From Montifringilla adamsi (Eukaryota > Chordata > Aves > Passeriformes > Passeridae), in assembly GCA_017590115.1 (NCBI GenBank), contig JAGGNK010015336.1, positions 2,215,870 to 2,279,869 of the forward strand: 64,000 nt of DNA. Reading direction: 5' to 3'. The position numbers and the translations under genes were made by a program. Of the stretch, positions 1-11,916 are shown piece by piece. The notes beneath the pieces were generated by a model that saw nothing but the letters and a program-made list of their open reading frames with translations, was not told the DNA's origin and made no database searches. The first letter of the stretch is position 1, and the number at the start of each line of letters is the position of its first letter.

Positions 1-1029
1 TATTTATGTAGATTATGGGATCAGAGATTGTCCAAGTGAATGCTTGACTGCTTTGTGCATTTAAGAGTTTATACGTTTTATGTATTATGTTTCCCTAACT
101 CTGGTGAGTCATGGGTATAGGATAGACCCCTAAACACCTTTTGCTGCCACACAGATCAGCAAGACATTCTCCCAGAAGGGTTTATTGGCTTTATCTCATC
201 ATCCTGCAAACAGTGACACTGGAGGGGACTGGAAAACTCCCTCCTTCCTGTCAAACAATTGGAGGTCAAAGACAAGCCCAGCACTTCTGGCATTTTCATC
301 ATAAAAAAAATCCTCAGTGTTTTTTAGCTAAAGTGTTTAAATACAAATGAGATAGGCAAGACTTCAGATGGTTGCACCTCAACACTATTAAGTCAGGAGA
401 GGCTTCTGTAAGAGGGGGGCATTTGAAAATTTTCTTCATGTCAACTGCAAAGCTGAGTGCTGTCATCATGATCCACAAGACTCTTGTAGCTCCATATGTC
501 CCAGTGCTAAAGCATGCCCATGCCCTTATGTTTTTATGTAGGTCAAATCTTTGCCTTGCCATCATTGGCAACAGCTCTTTAAACCAAAGAGAAATGGCCT
601 CTTTGTGATCAGTGTTATTACAATGAATTTCAGGAGAAATTAAAATAATGGAGCACTTAAAAGTAAAGAGCCAGCACTTGAGCTAGCTAGCTATTAATTA
701 TAAATGCCAATCTCTATCAGGAATTCCTTTTTATGTAAAAGCAGTCTGTTCTGAGTACTTATTTTAGTGTTAATTAGCGGGAAGTGAAGATGAAGTGTTA
801 GCCAAAGATGAGCATTCATTACAAGGTCTGCTGGCCCCTTGTGCTTTTCCTGGGGGTGCTCTGGTGCTGCCCTGGCATGAGCAGCTGCATTTGAGACATC
901 AATGCTTTGTCCTAAGTAACAGTGAAGAGCTGTAAGGATGAGATCTGCAGAAGATTCTTGTTCCAGTAAAAGAATTTGTAAGGGTTCATTGCAGCACAGA
1001 AAGATTTAATTCTAAAATAACCACACAGT
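1..1029. other. Unique AT-rich sequence, nothing recognised
   Basis: No repeat, exon or RNA gene is recognised here. Two short open frames of 70-85 codons on opposite strands (141-350 and 314-571) have no family signature and overlap each other, as expected by chance. Confidence 0.5.
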
Positions 1030-1518
1030 GGAGGCCACAACGGTGATGGAGGGTCTGGAACATCTCTGTTGTGAGGAGAGACTGGGAGCTGGGGCTGATT
1101 AGTCAAGAGAGAAGAGAAGAGAAGAGAAGAGAAGAGAAGAGAAGAGAAGAGAAGAGAAGAGAAGAGAAGAGAAGAGAAGAGAAGAGAAGGGAAATCTCAT
1201 CAACCCATATAAATATCCCCAAAGCAGGCACCAACATTCTTTCCAGTGGTGTCCAACAACAGGATAAAGAGAAATGGCCATGAATTAAAACACAACATGT
1301 TCCACCTCAACATGAGTAATGACTTCTTTCCATGGAGGTTGTCACAGCCCTATAACAGCTGCCCAGGGAGGGTGTGGAGTCTCCCTCCCTGGAGTCATTC
1401 CAAACCCACCTGGACACGTTCCTGTGTAAACTGCTCTGAGCCACCCTGCTTTAACAGGAAGATTGGACTGCAGGATCTCCAGAGGTCCTTTCCAATCCTA
1501 ATTATTCTGTGATTCTGT
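1030..1518 (+). mobile_element. CR1 LINE, 3' part, interrupted by a microsatellite
   Basis: This is a 5'-truncated CR1 non-LTR retrotransposon in forward orientation. Landmarks in order are the segment around 'ctggaacatctctgttgtg' (1053), the late 'cagtggtgtccaacaacagg' segment (1243-1262), the 'ggagtctcc...ctggag' segment (1376-1394), 'ggactgcaggatctccagag' (1465-1484) and the terminal 'ttctgtgattctgtga' (1504-1519). The spot normally reading 'ggagaagagaaggctc' has become a long AAGAG microsatellite (1106-1189). The element is noncoding and not mobile now. It belongs to the CR1 type whose 3' end reads 'ctccagaggtcc'. Confidence 0.9.
1106..1189. repeat. (AAGAG)n microsatellite inside a CR1
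   Basis: About 16-17 almost perfect pentanucleotide units form a purine-only strand. The array replaces the purine-rich 'gagaagagaagg' stretch of the host CR1 and probably grew from it. It creates meaningless Arg/Glu-Lys frames on one strand and Ser/Leu/Phe frames on the other. Confidence 0.95.
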
Positions 1519-1545
1519 GAAAACAGCGTCCATATTTTCAGTAAA

Positions 1546-1738
1546 TATAGAAAAAAAAATTTATTGAAAATCCTGAGAAGGAAAAAAACTGAATACATTG
1601 ACCAATGTTTCAATATATTTTGACATCCATGAGCCAGGAAATAGAAAAAAAAATTATTGAAAATCCTGAGAAGGAAAAAAACTGAATACATTGACCAAAG
1701 TTTCAATATATTTTGACAGTGCATCCATGAGCCAGAAA
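1546..1738. repeat. Two-copy tandem duplication, unit about 94 bp
   Basis: Copy 1 spans about 1546-1639 and copy 2 about 1640-1738. Both contain an A-rich start, 'cctgagaaggaaaaaaactg' and 'catccatgagccag'. The copies differ by a few substitutions and small indels, for example an extra 'gtg' in copy 2. The unit is not a repeat family I recognise. Confidence 0.93.
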
Positions 1739-3400
1739 GGAGGAAGATAATTTGAACATACTTGAAAAGAACCCTCCTTGAGCTGTCTCTGTTGTCAGAG
1801 GAGCTGACAGGGGCATTGAAGGTCACAGATGCCAACAGCCAGTCAGGTGCTGGTCTATGTCCATGGAGTCCCTGGCCACTCTTTCCCCATACACTCCTCA
1901 AGAGAGCCCCACCAGCAGAGACTGTGGGTCAAGATAGAGCAGAAACTCACAGATTTTACAGGTCAGTCCTGGGAAGGTTGGTTTTTTGTCCTGCAGGACG
2001 TGAGACTTCCAAAGCTCCCCTTCAACCACAATAACATCTCTCATTCTCTGAGTCAGTGAATGGTGAGGTTTTACAATGTTTGTTTTACTCATGCCTTTAC
2101 AACCTGGTGTAGGATTGCATTGTTTTCATCAGCTCCTGTACTCCTTCCAAAGGCAAGTTAGACTGATTCATATGGAGTAAGAGGGATGAATTTTAAAACC
2201 AGTTTTTTCTTATTTATAGAAATACAACAGTCAGTAACCTTTATTTTGGGGCAAATAGACACTAATGAAAACCATCAGATCCATCACAGTGAATGAGAGC
2301 GATCACTCATTTGGTACAGGACCCTTTTGGGAACCTTGGCCAGTTTCATATCAGTCACTTAAGGTGTAAAAAAGACCTAAAAATGTCCTAATTATGATAA
2401 CCTGCAAGAAAGCCTATTTCAGTTTCCTATGACATGTAAATCCAATTGTTTCCAAAAGTTTTCTTCCCTTCTTTACATATAAAATCAGATACTTTTATTA
2501 ACCACAAGAAAGTGAGCTTTTATTCTAAAAATGTTGCCTACATCCAGAGTCCTGAAGACTGGAATATGACCTTTCCTATTTCCTGTATTTTCCTAAGTGT
2601 TTCTTTAATTTTTACATGCATGAGAATGAGCTTCCTTTCTTTGCCAACTGTTGCCCTTATGCCTCTTTTCCTGCTATTAGTGAACTAAAAGTTTGGAGAA
2701 TGTAATTGTAAAAATCATGCTTTAATGTAACAGGCTCTAGAGACAAATGTCAGATTTTATTTCCGCTAAAGCCGATAATGGCACTTGATAGAACCATTTA
2801 TAATTTCTAAAGAGGGAGAAATAATTCTCTTTAACTGATTTATTCATATCAAGCCATATACTCTTTCCCTGTATGTAATGGATCAAACTGAGTTATGTTC
2901 CCTAATTGGCTATTGATACGTGTGGGGCAATTCTAACCATGCCCACCCACCTCCTCTTTTATATCTGGGGATCATCAGAACAGGCCTGGGACCTGGGATA
3001 AACCAGCTGGAGACCTGCTGGCATCTACTCTCATTCCCCAGCCTCTTAAAATAAAGTTGTTCCATACAAAGGAGCTATAAAACATATATATTGAGTTGAA
3101 GGCAGAATTCCCTCTTAATCCCACTGGGATATGTTCTGCTTTGGAGGATTGAGGGTTTTCAAAACCCGCTGGGTGCTGACCTCTTGATTGCTCGTTCACC
3201 CTCACTAATGAAACCACTGCCTTGAGTGTCCTGACTGGGAAGACCTTTGCCAGGCAAAATAACCCCTTGCTCTAGGTCTGAAAGGAGTGGAGAGGAACAC
3301 TTTGACATCTTCCCTTTATAAATAGGCACAAAGCATGGCAGGGAGGCTTTAAAAATAACATTCCTCTTAGAGAAAGGAAGATGAATGCTGAAAATGAAAT

Positions 3401-3466
3401 TTTGACCCCGTTGAAGTCAATGGAAGTTTTCCCACTGATTTCAGCTGGGCCAAGGCTTCATCCAAA
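3401..3466. repeat. Possible ancient sauropsid interspersed repeat fragment
   Basis: The segment contains 'ttgaagtcaatggaagtttt' followed by 'cccactgatttcagctggg'. This near-palindromic arrangement resembles an old, non-autonomous interspersed repeat common in turtles, crocodilians and birds. I cannot name the family with certainty. Confidence 0.45.
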
Positions 3467-4605
3467 GCACTGATCCATTTAATGAGCTTACAATAGCTGC
3501 ACAAAGGTGGAGAGGGCCTTTGAAAATTGTATTCAGTGCTCCAGTGTGCTTGGGAAATCACCAGGTTTAGAAATCAGGGAAAATGCAATGATAGTGGCAA
3601 TTATTTCAGTATCTGCAGAATTATTAAGGGAAGTGTCCAAAATACATTCACTAATTCCTGCTTTTGTTTGTCATCCTAAACTCTAACAAAAATTTTGTAT
3701 AGGCTTGGATATATGTCTACATCATTATAATTTTATGCTGTTCTTGTTTTTCTGGGTGCCCTCAGAGTTTTTCTGCTGAATTTTACCAAGAAATCAATGA
3801 TGAACTTAATAGAGATTTTTCTTTTCCCCAAACTGCTTATAAAACACTTCACTACATGCAAAATTTGTAAATATTGTGGATTTCTTGGAACAGTGCATCC
3901 CATGGTAAACAGAATCTTTGCCTCCTGAAAAAGATGATCAGAGTAAATACGAAAACTAACTGTTTTGTTAAGGCAAGGCAGATATCCTTACCAATAGTTA
4001 TCAATTTAGCTTAAATGTGTGTATGCTGGTTTATACCAGCTGGGGATATTACTCTTGTAATGCATCTGTGTTTTTATAAATGTTAAAATGTTTTTATTGC
4101 TTCCTTTACTGTTTTACTTCATGCACAGAACTGCCACAAATGTAATGTACAATTATTTTCACCTGAGAAGTTATTCCCACACATCCCCTTAGTTCATACA
4201 CACTTGTACCTTCAAATGACTCCTTTCCCTGTATTTTATGGGAAGATTTTGCCCTTCTCTGATTTCATGTATAGCCCACTGGTTCTACCTTATTAAACTC
4301 AGTGATCCTCAGACAGGGTTTGCACCAGGACAATATTTAACTCTAATGGAAATTCGGCAACAAATTCCCAGAAGCATCTTTGAAAATTTATCCTTTGGCA
4401 TTATAATTACTTTCTGTTCTTCATTCTACCCCGAGTGCTTTTGTTTAAAGTCATTCCTGCAGTCCATGAGTAATCAATCTCTGTGTGTGCTCCCAGCAAA
4501 TGCACACAGCTTCTCATGTGCACTTTGATTTGCCAGATACTTTTGCTATCTTTTCTCCAAAAGGCTGCAAATCTGGAAAGGAAAACTACTTTTCATAATT
4601 TTTGA

Positions 4606-4650
4606 TTTTTTTTTTTTAATTTGATGGCTTTTTTTTTTTTTTTTTTTTTA
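4606..4650. repeat. Poly-T tract
   Basis: Two T runs, the longer of about 21 T at 4629-4649, are separated by 'aatttgatggc'. No CR1 or LTR adjoins them. This could be simple slippage or the tail of an unrecognised retrocopy on the minus strand. Confidence 0.9.
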
Positions 4651-5286
4651 AACAGGAATCAAAAGAGAGAAAAGGAAAAAGGAAATTGAACTGGTTCGAA
4701 AGATTTTGATTAAAAATTAAAGTTTTGTTAATATAGGAATTTATCCCTGTGTGGGCAAATCTATATTCCTATACTTATCCTCTCTGCCAAGCCCTCTTGA
4801 TTTAATAACCTACTGTTCACACTACTACTCACATGTGCTCCACATTTCAGATGAAGGGATTATGGCTCTTATTAATGATGCAGACAAGGCTGGATACTTG
4901 TACATTTTACATGCCTGGCTTCCATTTGCAAGATTGTAATTAATTTTAGCAGCTAATTACATATCCTCAATCCATGGCAGTGGAATATTACAGATTTATT
5001 TTGTACAATATCATTGAATCTGTTGCAAGCAAATTTCAGCCTGGTCATCAGCATGATTTGGGACAGGTTTGCTGTCTGTGGTTAAGCCACAGAAGTTCTA
5101 CCTGAAATCCAGTTAGCTCCCAAAATCTAGAGTGGGAACAAAAATTATGTTGTTATTTCTTCTGTTGCTGTGTCCTAACTACAGGGATATGAACTTGTAG
5201 AAATAATAGAAGTGGGAAAATGCTATATCAGGAAAATTCTCTCTGGAATACTTGAGATGAAATCCATTACCTGCATCCCTGGAAAC

Positions 5287-5372
5287 AGAATCACGGAATG
5301 GTTTGGGTTGGAATGGACATTAAATATCATTTCTTTCCAACCCTCCTGCCATGGGCAGGGACATCTTCCATG
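5287..5372 (-). mobile_element. CR1 LINE, short 3' end
   Basis: Read on the plus strand, the complement of the CR1 3' terminus starts at 'cagaatcacggaatggtttg' and continues through 'ccatgggcagggacatcttc'. Only about 85 bp of 3' end remains, a typical severe 5' truncation. Confidence 0.92.
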
Positions 5373-5539
5373 AGTTCCACTTATTATCTGAATGTGACTT
5401 TGGCCAATTCCTTGATCTGTTTGGTGCCTTGGCTCAGATAAGGATTTATGCCTCCCTGGTGCAGAGGGTTGTTGGATGTTTGTGTGGTTTTTTTACATGA
5501 ATAAAAATTCAGATGGTACAACTTCTACTGTGAGAAAAC

Positions 5540-5813
5540 AGAGAGAGAGTTGGGGTTGTCCACCCTGGAGAAGAGAAGGCTCTAGGGAGACCTGAGAGCT
5601 CCTTCCGGTGCTTAAAAGGGCTCCAAGAAAGACTGGGAGGGATTCTTTATCAGGGAGCAGAGTCTAGAATGAAGACTTGTTTTAAAATGAAGAAGGGTAG
5701 ATTTATTTAAGATATTAGGAAGAAATTCTTCCTTGTGAAGTTGGTGAGGCCCTGGATGCCCAGAGAAGTTGAGGATGTCTCATTTCTTGAAGTGTTCAAG
5801 GCCAGGAAAAGGT
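5540..5813 (+). mobile_element. CR1 LINE fragment lacking its 3' terminus
   Basis: Landmarks are 'ttggggttgtccaccctgg', 'gagaagagaaggctctaggg', 'gatattaggaagaaattctt' and 'gaagtgttcaaggccagg'. Similarity stops abruptly after about 5813. The usual last 100 bp, including the terminal repeats, are missing, so this copy was broken by a later deletion or rearrangement. Confidence 0.88.
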
Positions 5814-7670
5814 TAAGACCCACACTGCATTTCCAGTTACACAGAAAATAGAACAAGGCTGAATCTGGGCTGTTTTGAGCTGCACTTAGGAACTGCTGGC
5901 AAATACGTGTAGAATATGTGGAGGATAGAAATCAGACAGTGCAGAATGGTGCCATATAATGAAATTAGTCCTATTAAAAATGTAAGGTGGATATCAGGAA
6001 ACGATGCATATGTAACACACCAAAGTCTGCAAATGTTCCTTTTACACAAGGTGGTAGAAGTTCTATGATTTACCTTGAGAAGCAAAGCAGTAAAAATCTG
6101 ATTTTTTAATGACTTATTAAATGTTGCTTTTCAAGACTACTTACTATGAACAACTAGAAGCTGGCTGTAACTCATACTGAGTTCTGTGGCTCAGAGAAAT
6201 CTCTATTGAATAAAAAAAAAAGAGATGAAATGAGAACTAATAGGCCTATAAACATTGAAACATTTGAGATACTTCTGATAACTTCCCCAGATAAAAAAAA
6301 AAAAATTAATATTCAAGGGATTAGGAGGTTCAAAAGAGGGAATTACTTTGTAAGTAATTTCTGGAGAATGGGGAAAAGTAAGTAATTTCTGGAGAATGTT
6401 CAAAAATATTAAAGGCTTCTATGCACTACACAGCTGCTAAACTCTGCACAGCCAACCATTTCTTAAACTAACTCAGCAAAAACTTTTCTGAGTTCCTGAT
6501 AAGAACACAAATATCAGCGAATAAATAAGAACAATACTCTGAAAGTCATGAATAGGCTATAACTTGTTATTGTGAAATACAAGGTCAAGTCAAGATTGGG
6601 AAAAAGGCATTTTATCGGTTCTGAAAGCGAACAGAATTGAAAAGAACCTACACCATGCATGTTGCTTGAAGAAAGGAAAAATCTTAGCCCCATGCCAAAA
6701 GTGTCTTTGCAAATGAAATTTGAGAGCAAGCAATGAAAAATGGCAGAAGCTTTCACAGTTAGAAAAAATAGTTTTCAAGTCTTCTGGATCTCATGAATTT
6801 CATGATAGGGTACTTAGGCTGAAAACTGAGGTAACTGCAGATTTCTTCATGGGCATTTCCAAGAACTTATGAAATTCAAATTAATTTCTTGATAACTGGC
6901 AGAATGAGATCTGAATATTTATCTTTAAAACTCAGAGAAAAGAGAAACCCCAAGAAACTCTGAACCAGTGAGCTTAACTTCCATTCCTGGCACAACACAG
7001 TAACAAATAATCAAACTATCTGTAAACACTTAGAAGATAACAAAAGGGTGAGTTAAAACCAAAATAGATTTGTCAATACAAAATTGTGCCAAGCCCTCTA
7101 AAATCATACTGTGAGAATGTAAAGCCTCACAGATACAGAAAAGCAATAGACATCCTATGTATTAGATTTGGAAAGTGTTTGACAGTTCTGGTATTTTTAT
7201 CATGAACAGGATCTAAACAGAATGACTGTGATGTAGATGCATAACTGGTAGAAATACCATGTTCATGGTGTGATTATCAGGAGATCACTGTGGCAGGAAT
7301 CCCCTTCTGAACTGGCAGGAACTTATCAGTCTTCAGAGCACAGTAAGTCAGAACAGAAAGTAAGATATTCTTATCTGATCTGTAGGTGTCACTATGATGG
7401 GTGGGGCTACCAGGAGGACACGGTGGAGACAGGATTAGCACAAACTCAACAAATTTATCTTGACAAAGTAGACTGAAGAAAGTTTTACGCTGCAATTTAC
7501 TAAGGGTAAATGCACATTTTAATCTAAAAGGTTGAATGATCTCTTTTGTGTAGACACAGATGAGAAATGTAGGCTAGACAGTCACTCTGCAGCAGAGGAT
7601 CTGGATTATTACGGGTTCACAAGAGGTTTAGAGCCACACATTTAAACCAAAAGACTCCATACAGACTTCT
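5814..7670. other. Unique AT-rich sequence
   Basis: No gene or interspersed repeat is recognised. Short A-runs occur at 6208-6220 and 6294-6305, with a 21-bp direct repeat at 6350-6398. Small open frames of 60-80 codons lack any signature. Confidence 0.45.
6350..6398. repeat. 21-bp direct repeat, offset 28 bp
   Basis: The block running from 'gtaagtaatttctgg' to 'agaatg' occurs at 6350-6370 and again at 6378-6398 with no difference, separated by 'gggaaaa'. It is a small local duplication. Confidence 0.9.
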
Positions 7671-8168
7671 GCATCCATTTGTGGTGTCTCCAGCACAGGA
7701 AGGAGATCAGTCTGTTGGAGCAAGTCCAGAGAAGGCCACTAGGATGACTGGAGGGTTGGAGCACCTCTCCTAAAAGGAAAGGCCAAGAAAATTGGGGTTT
7801 TTCATCCTAGAAAGGAGAATGCTTTGGAGTAACCTAATTGCAGCCTTTCAGTACCTGAAGGGTGACAAGAAAGTGATAAGAAATCTGGAGAGGGACATTT
7901 TGCAAGAGTATGGAGTTACAGAAGAAGAAGAAATGGCTTTAAACTGAAAGAGAGTAGGTGTACATTAGATATTAGAAAGAAAATCTTCCCTATGAGGGAG
8001 GCAAGGCTCTGGCACAGAATACCCAAAGAAGCAGTGGGTGCCCCATCCCTGGAAGTGTTCAAAGCCAGGCTGGACAGGGCTTGGAGCAACCTGGTCTACT
8101 ATGGCAGAGGGCTGGAATAAAATGATCTTTAAGGTCCTTTCCTACCCAAACCACTTTGTGATTCCATG
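7671..8168 (+). mobile_element. CR1 LINE, about 500-bp 3' part
   Basis: The copy is nearly colinear with avian CR1 3' sequence from 'ctgcatccatttgtggtg' through 'gagaaggccactaggatgac', 'ggttggagcacctctcc', 'gatattagaaagaaaatctt' and 'gtgccccatccctggaagtg' to 'ccactttgtgattccatga'. Scattered substitutions and several small indels, including a 'cctggtctactatggcag' contraction near the end, make it moderately old. Confidence 0.95.
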
Positions 8169-9439
8169 AAAAGACAATAACTATGAGGAAATATTTCAAG
8201 TTTTCTGTGCTCTGTTAGACATGTGAAAAAACATTTCAGTTTTGGCCACAGCTGGTAGGGAAAACTCACTTTCTGCTCTGATATGAAGCTGTTTAGGTGC
8301 CATGCATAGAGGTTTTCATGTTCCCTTAGTTTCTGTTTCTATTCTATTCAAAAGACAGCCGAACAACACAGTCCAAATTCCACAGCTCAGATTCTGTGAT
8401 AGGGGAGATTTCTCCAATAAAACATAAGGGGGATTATCAAATTCTATAAGGAAGATTTAGATTAGATTTTAGAGTTCCAGTTCAGTGAATTGTATGGCAT
8501 TTATCACCACTCACACAATCTGACACTTCCTACAGTGTTTTGTCTGGCCTCACATCCCTTTCCAGAAGGGTGTGAGTCTTCTGTGGCTTCTCTGTCATAT
8601 CTGTCAGTCCGTGTGGACATTTGGACACCTCAGGATATCTCAAAATAAATGCTAAATGCCTGTACTCCAGCAACTGAGTTGACAGTACCCTGACAGTTAA
8701 ATTTCAGCAAATGCTAAGAGGAAAAAAAGAATATTTCCTGTGGAAGGTGAAGGTGCATGGAAGATTTCACAGAGCTGACACACGGATTTCATAGTTGGGT
8801 GTGTCTAGAGATGTGGTCAGGCAGACATTCGGTCAGACTTTTTTCTCAGAGAGTTTTTGCTGCCTTGTGGCTGAAAGAAGGACTCCTTTACAGGGTTTCT
8901 TCCAGCCTTGCTCTCGGTGGTGTTGTGGGCAGAGCTAAAGGTTTATGTTGCTTCCTCTCTTGCTTTGGGAATGAACTAGAGAATGTCAGACTGTTCACTT
9001 GCCAGCTGAAATGTAGTGTAAGCTGACTGAGTGCAAAGTCTGTGCCCTGCCATTCATGCTTGTTCTTTTTTGTTTTCCCCTCAGTAGTGTCTCATTGTGT
9101 GAGTCTCTGTTTGGGTTGTCTGAGGATGTGTGAACTCCTCTTAACAAAAAGGAAATGAATAGTTATGTGCACTTTGTGATCTGTGCTCTTCCCTGAATAT
9201 CTGCCTGTTACTTGCAGCTCTGTGGCTCCTATTCTGTCTCTCTCCATGCCTGTACATAACTCTCTCATCTTCTTGCTCCACTTAGCCTAATCTACTTTTC
9301 ATTTCTTACAATGATCATCCTTTGTTTTTCTCATGTTTCAAAATAACTTATAAAATCACCACCATCAGGACAACCTCCCTTTCACAAAAGTAAATTCTCA
9401 GTGCCCAAGGCTAAGCAAGACACACCTGGGGACTCTGAC
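8169..9439. other. Unique sequence, no recognised feature
   Basis: An 89-codon open frame (8757-9026, plus) has no known domain, repeat homology or convincing splice context. I do not treat it as a gene. Confidence 0.45.
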
Positions 9440-9901
9440 CTGCTGAAATGAGTCCGGAAGAGGCTCTCAAGTTGACAGGGCTGGAGATCCTCTCTCATGG
9501 AGAAAGGCTGGGAGGGTTGGGAAAATTCAGCCAGGAGAAGAGAAGGCTCAAGGGAGAATTTAGAGCTTCTTCCCAGTGTCTAAAAGGGGCCTACAGGAAG
9601 AATGGAGAGGGACTTTAGACAAGGGCATGGAATGACAGGACAAGGGGGGAATGGCCTTAAGCTGAAGGAGGGTGGAGTTAAATTGGATATTAGGAACAAA
9701 TTTTTCCCTGTGAGGGTGGTGAGGTCCTGGCACAGTTTGTCCAGAAAGGCTGTGCATTCCCAAACCCTGGAAGTGTTTAAGGCCAAACTGGATGGGGCTT
9801 GGAAAAACCTGGTCTAGAGGAAGATGTCCCTGCCCATGGCAGGGGGTTGGAACTGGATGATCCTTGAAACGTCTTCCAACACAAACCATTCTGTGATTCT
9901 A
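9440..9901 (+). mobile_element. CR1 LINE, about 460-bp 3' part
   Basis: Landmarks are 'agtccggaagaggctctcaa', 'gggctggagatcctctctc', 'gccaggagaagagaaggctc', 'ttggatattaggaacaaa', 'gaggtcctggcacag', 'ccatggcagggggttggaac' and the end 'caaaccattctgtgattct'. The 110-codon minus frame over it is antisense chance coding. Confidence 0.95.
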
Positions 9902-11784
9902 AGATGTGTATACAAACACAGGAACTCTCTTCTGTCTTTGGTTATAGTCCATCTTTCACAATCCCTGATATGATCTACAGCCAACTGCAGTTATATGTAA
10001 ACACATCAGTTACCCAAATAAACAAGAAACCTTTGGTTTGTACAGTAGTTGCAATGTAGGAATGTATAATGTGGTGATCTCTTTGTTGTGATTGAGGAAT
10101 TTTTGAGATTTCTGTGTTCAAAAGGATATTAAAACAACTTTTCACTAGAGGTTTAATTACAAAGCAGGTTGACCATATGCCAAAACCCCAATCCTTTAAA
10201 ATCCTCTTTCTCATTTACATTCTTATCTGACATTTTTTACATACTGATGCTGCTTTAGAAAGATATGTCAATGAATGAAAAAATCTGAACAAACAAAAGA
10301 GATAAATATTTTGCAGATAATGTACAAATGCTTCAATTAGATGAGTGAAATGACCACTGAGTTATCTAAACTTTTAATTCCCTTGTTGCACCGTCATATT
10401 TCACCAGTAAGTGAGAACAACTCTGGTCTCTCTGTTTCCCTTGCATTAAAGACACTGCTCATGAAAATTCCATGCATGTTGAAATCAAGGAGTTTCTGGT
10501 GTGTTCCCAGGAAATACAGAGGTGGCAGTGGCATCAGTGTCACCCCTCCTTCCCCACAGTCTGTCAGCCCAACTCCTGTGCCACCCTAAGCAGAGAAGCC
10601 ATGACCATGGTGATGAGAAATTCCTATGAGGAAACAAACCAAGATCCACACCATAAAAGGAGTGATAATTACACAAAATGACAGGGGATCAAACCTGAAC
10701 ATTTAAAGATCAAATTCACTCAGAACTGACCTCCTCTGTCCTTTTACTGTGGCAATCCAGATCATTTGGAAGTGGATCAGATCCCGCTGAAGCTGTAAGT
10801 CTGACATGTGCCTGAAAGAACTGGCAAAAAAAGCAGAGAAACCCCCAAAATATGAATCAACTGTCAGTCAAACTCTGCATCTCCTACACCTCCCTCTGTT
10901 CACAGCTCAAGAAGCTTTACTGCTCAAATCATAAAATTAATTATTACTATGGATTTTCAGTGTAATACTCCAATCTTGATGTTTGAACAAAAAGTCTTTA
11001 GTGTTTTGAATGCATATTTAAACTAGCAAAGCATAAATTTTTTAAGTAATACCCACAGAAGATGACAAATGTGTCTTGTTGTAATAACTTCAGATCTTTA
11101 AATTAAAGATTGTGGTTTGAAGGAATAATATTAGTACTTCACATACAGAGGGGTTTTTCATCTACAAGGAAATAAAGTTGCCTTTCATGGCCCAAGCACA
11201 CACACGCAGGTGTAATTGCAAATACTTAGCTTGATTCAGTGGTCATTCAAGTAAATTGAGGTTACTGGTGCTTCTGCAATGTGGACTATTTGGAGTCCCT
11301 AGCCAGCAAACTGCTTGGAGCTGTATGAATGAATGTGTGCAGGTAATAATCTGCAAGCAATCTGGAAAAGGAAGGGGATGGAAGCAAACTGTGTTCCTCT
11401 AACATACACTTAGCAGAGGTGTCAAAGTGTTTGGTGATAATCTGGAATCACAGAGGTAATTTCATGTCTACTTACTGATAGGACTTGGAAAAATTTGTAT
11501 GAATTTCTATGCCAGAAAATAGAAAAGGTGTGTCCCAAGCCTATTCTTGTTTTCAGGGTGGGATGTCTGACAGAGTAAATCTCACCTAAGTCCTACCTGA
11601 TGGCTTCTTTTCTGTGCAATGTCAGATTAAGTTGTGTTTTGGGACTTGATCAGTGTTTGATGTCTTACTCTGCAATTCCACACAAGGTGAAGAGCAGCTC
11701 AGAGTAAAGGAATCCACCTTCCCACACTGCCATGTTTCTTCACAATATAATTTACTTGTGACTTTTTCCATGGCAATAAACCCA
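9902..11784. other. Unique sequence, no recognised feature
   Basis: Short open frames of 60-82 codons around 9975-10681 overlap on both strands and show no family signature. No repeat is recognised. Confidence 0.45.
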
Positions 11785-11916
11785 CGTGGAGACAGTGAAA
11801 ACTGACCTGGATGTTTTCCTGTATCACCTGCACAAGGTGAACTTCCCTTGACAGGGGGGTTGGACCAGATAATCTCCAGAGGTCCCTTCCAGCTCTAATT
11901 ATTCTGCGATTCTGCA
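11785..11916 (+). mobile_element. CR1 LINE, short 3' end
   Basis: The segment 'ctgacctggatgttttcctg' through 'ttggaccagataatctccag', 'aggtcccttccagctc' and 'attattctgcgattctg' matches the CR1 subgroup ending 'ctccagaggtcc', the same type as the copy at 1030-1518. Confidence 0.88.

Larger units (their letters stand above)
1739..5286. other. Mostly unique sequence; poly-T tract at 4606-4650
   Basis: No host gene is recognised. Noted inside are a possible ancient repeat fragment (3401-3466), a weak LTR-like segment (2921-3240) and a poly-T region. The rest is AT-rich and shows no pattern I can name. Confidence 0.45.

Noticed and set aside
1071..1283. Arg/Glu/Lys repeat protein
   Set aside because: It is a translation of the AAGAG microsatellite.
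1395..1901. 168-codon minus-strand open frame
   Set aside because: It crosses a CR1 3' end and both copies of a tandem duplication. Its Phe/Leu-rich repeats reflect the A-rich plus strand.
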